Shown: in pieces, positions 63,724-64,000 of the stretch
Layout of the letters: every line of letters starts with the position of its first letter
How positions within the stretch are numbered: position 1 is the stretch's first letter
NCBI RefSeq assembly: GCF_000526315.1
Contig: NZ_JAFV01000001.1
Coordinates: 2,728,001-2,792,000 of the forward strand
DNA: 64,000 nucleotides
DNA from: Methylopila sp. 73B
GTDB lineage: Bacteria; Pseudomonadota; Alphaproteobacteria; Rhizobiales; Methylopilaceae
Reading direction: 5' to 3'
Notes under the pieces: generated by a model
The model's database searches: none
What the model was told of the DNA's origin: nothing
The model's input: the letters and a program-made list of their open reading frames with translations, nothing else
Made by a program: the position numbers and the translations under genes

Positions 63724-64000
63724 CTAAAGGTGTCCGAGGCTTTCTTGGGTCGAGCTTTACGTCAGCGCTAACGGCCTGCCGCGCGCGGCGCAATGCCCAA
63801 AGAAGACGCCACGTCGATGCCGCTGCTTCGCAGCTGCAGCATCGTCCGGACGGGGGCATGACAGGGACGGCGCGATCCGTGAAGGCGGGGCGCGCCGGTT
63901 GGCGCACGATGAACGACGGAAAAGGCGACCGGTCCAGCCGGCCGACCCGGACGTTTTTGTTTCTTCAGGGCCTGGCCTCTCCATTTTTCCGTCGCCTCGG
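63724..64000. other. Upstream end of window, no gene seen
   Basis: I see nothing well supported in these 277 nt. Two short minus-strand frames are Arg/Ala-rich without signal or family features. The region presumably contains the promoter of the KpsC-like gene or the end of a gene outside the window. Confidence 0.3.

Noticed and set aside
63757-63984. Minus-strand 75-codon frame at the window end
   Set aside because: Low-complexity, no ribosome site or family features; cannot be supported from this window alone.

Overview
The window is a contiguous stretch of a GC-rich alphaproteobacterial chromosome, most likely Hyphomicrobiales (Rhizobiales). The evidence is gene content and order: hisD, UPF0262, low-molecular-weight phosphatase, infA, maf and yacG in a row; dnaK and dnaJ close to a PmtA-like methyltransferase and pyrF; a bioBFDAZ biotin locus; small palindromic intergenic repeats; and FixJ-type and RpoH-type regulatory signals. 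I see no phage, insertion sequence, integrase, CRISPR array or rRNA. One tRNA (Phe) is present.

Layout. 1-4308: the 3' part of smc and an MsbA-like ABC exporter. 4321-6792: a lipoprotein alpha/beta hydrolase and Ada. 6889-11806: rpsA, a secreted protein, a polyprenyl diphosphate synthase, mtgA and rpmF. 11896-14628: small proteins (DUF1232, a minimal metallopeptidase, a one-TM protein) and three small secreted two-cysteine proteins. 14180-17237: a flavoprotein, a FixJ-type regulator and an aminotransferase. 17378-18205: an AT-rich orphan gene. 18252-24962: DUF1330, pyrF, FMN reductase, a PmtA-like methyltransferase, dnaJ, an FkbM methyltransferase and dnaK. 25071-30285: alkB, a phosphoesterase, a DUF2161 protein, tRNA-Phe and an ArsB/NhaD-type transporter. 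30397-32571: a first RTX protein. 32884-38847: yacG, maf, infA, phosphatase, UPF0262, hisD, DUF2948, murA and a 57-residue protein. 38888-48276: a polytopic membrane protein, an alpha-2-macroglobulin and PBP1C. 48361-51143: grpE and a second RTX protein. 51196-54575: a TonB-dependent siderophore receptor with an overlapping MFS permease. 55109-60513: bioB-bioF-bioD-bioA-bioZ. 60671-63723: an LTA-synthase-like transferase and a KpsC-like Kdo transferase.

The most coherent observation is the heat-shock arrangement. dnaK, dnaJ and grpE each have an upstream element of the form CTTG-N18-(C/T)T(T/G)ATnT, which resembles the alphaproteobacterial RpoH promoter. An FkbM-family methyltransferase gene lies between dnaK and dnaJ, preceded by a long hairpin, and dnaJ keeps its own heat-shock-like promoter downstream of it. 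grpE lies about 24 kb away, behind pbpC.

Other points of note: bioZ is bracketed by two copies of a palindromic repeat, and a different repeat separates bioD from bioA; the first RTX protein contains three modules with an exact 180-residue period; a flavoprotein reading frame runs through its expected end and covers an entire opposite-strand gene; and the AT-rich orphan and the siderophore receptor look recently acquired. I found no convincing wholly new multi-gene system. The best candidates for new biology are the FkbM gene inside the chaperone locus, the orphan gene and the family of small secreted two-cysteine proteins.
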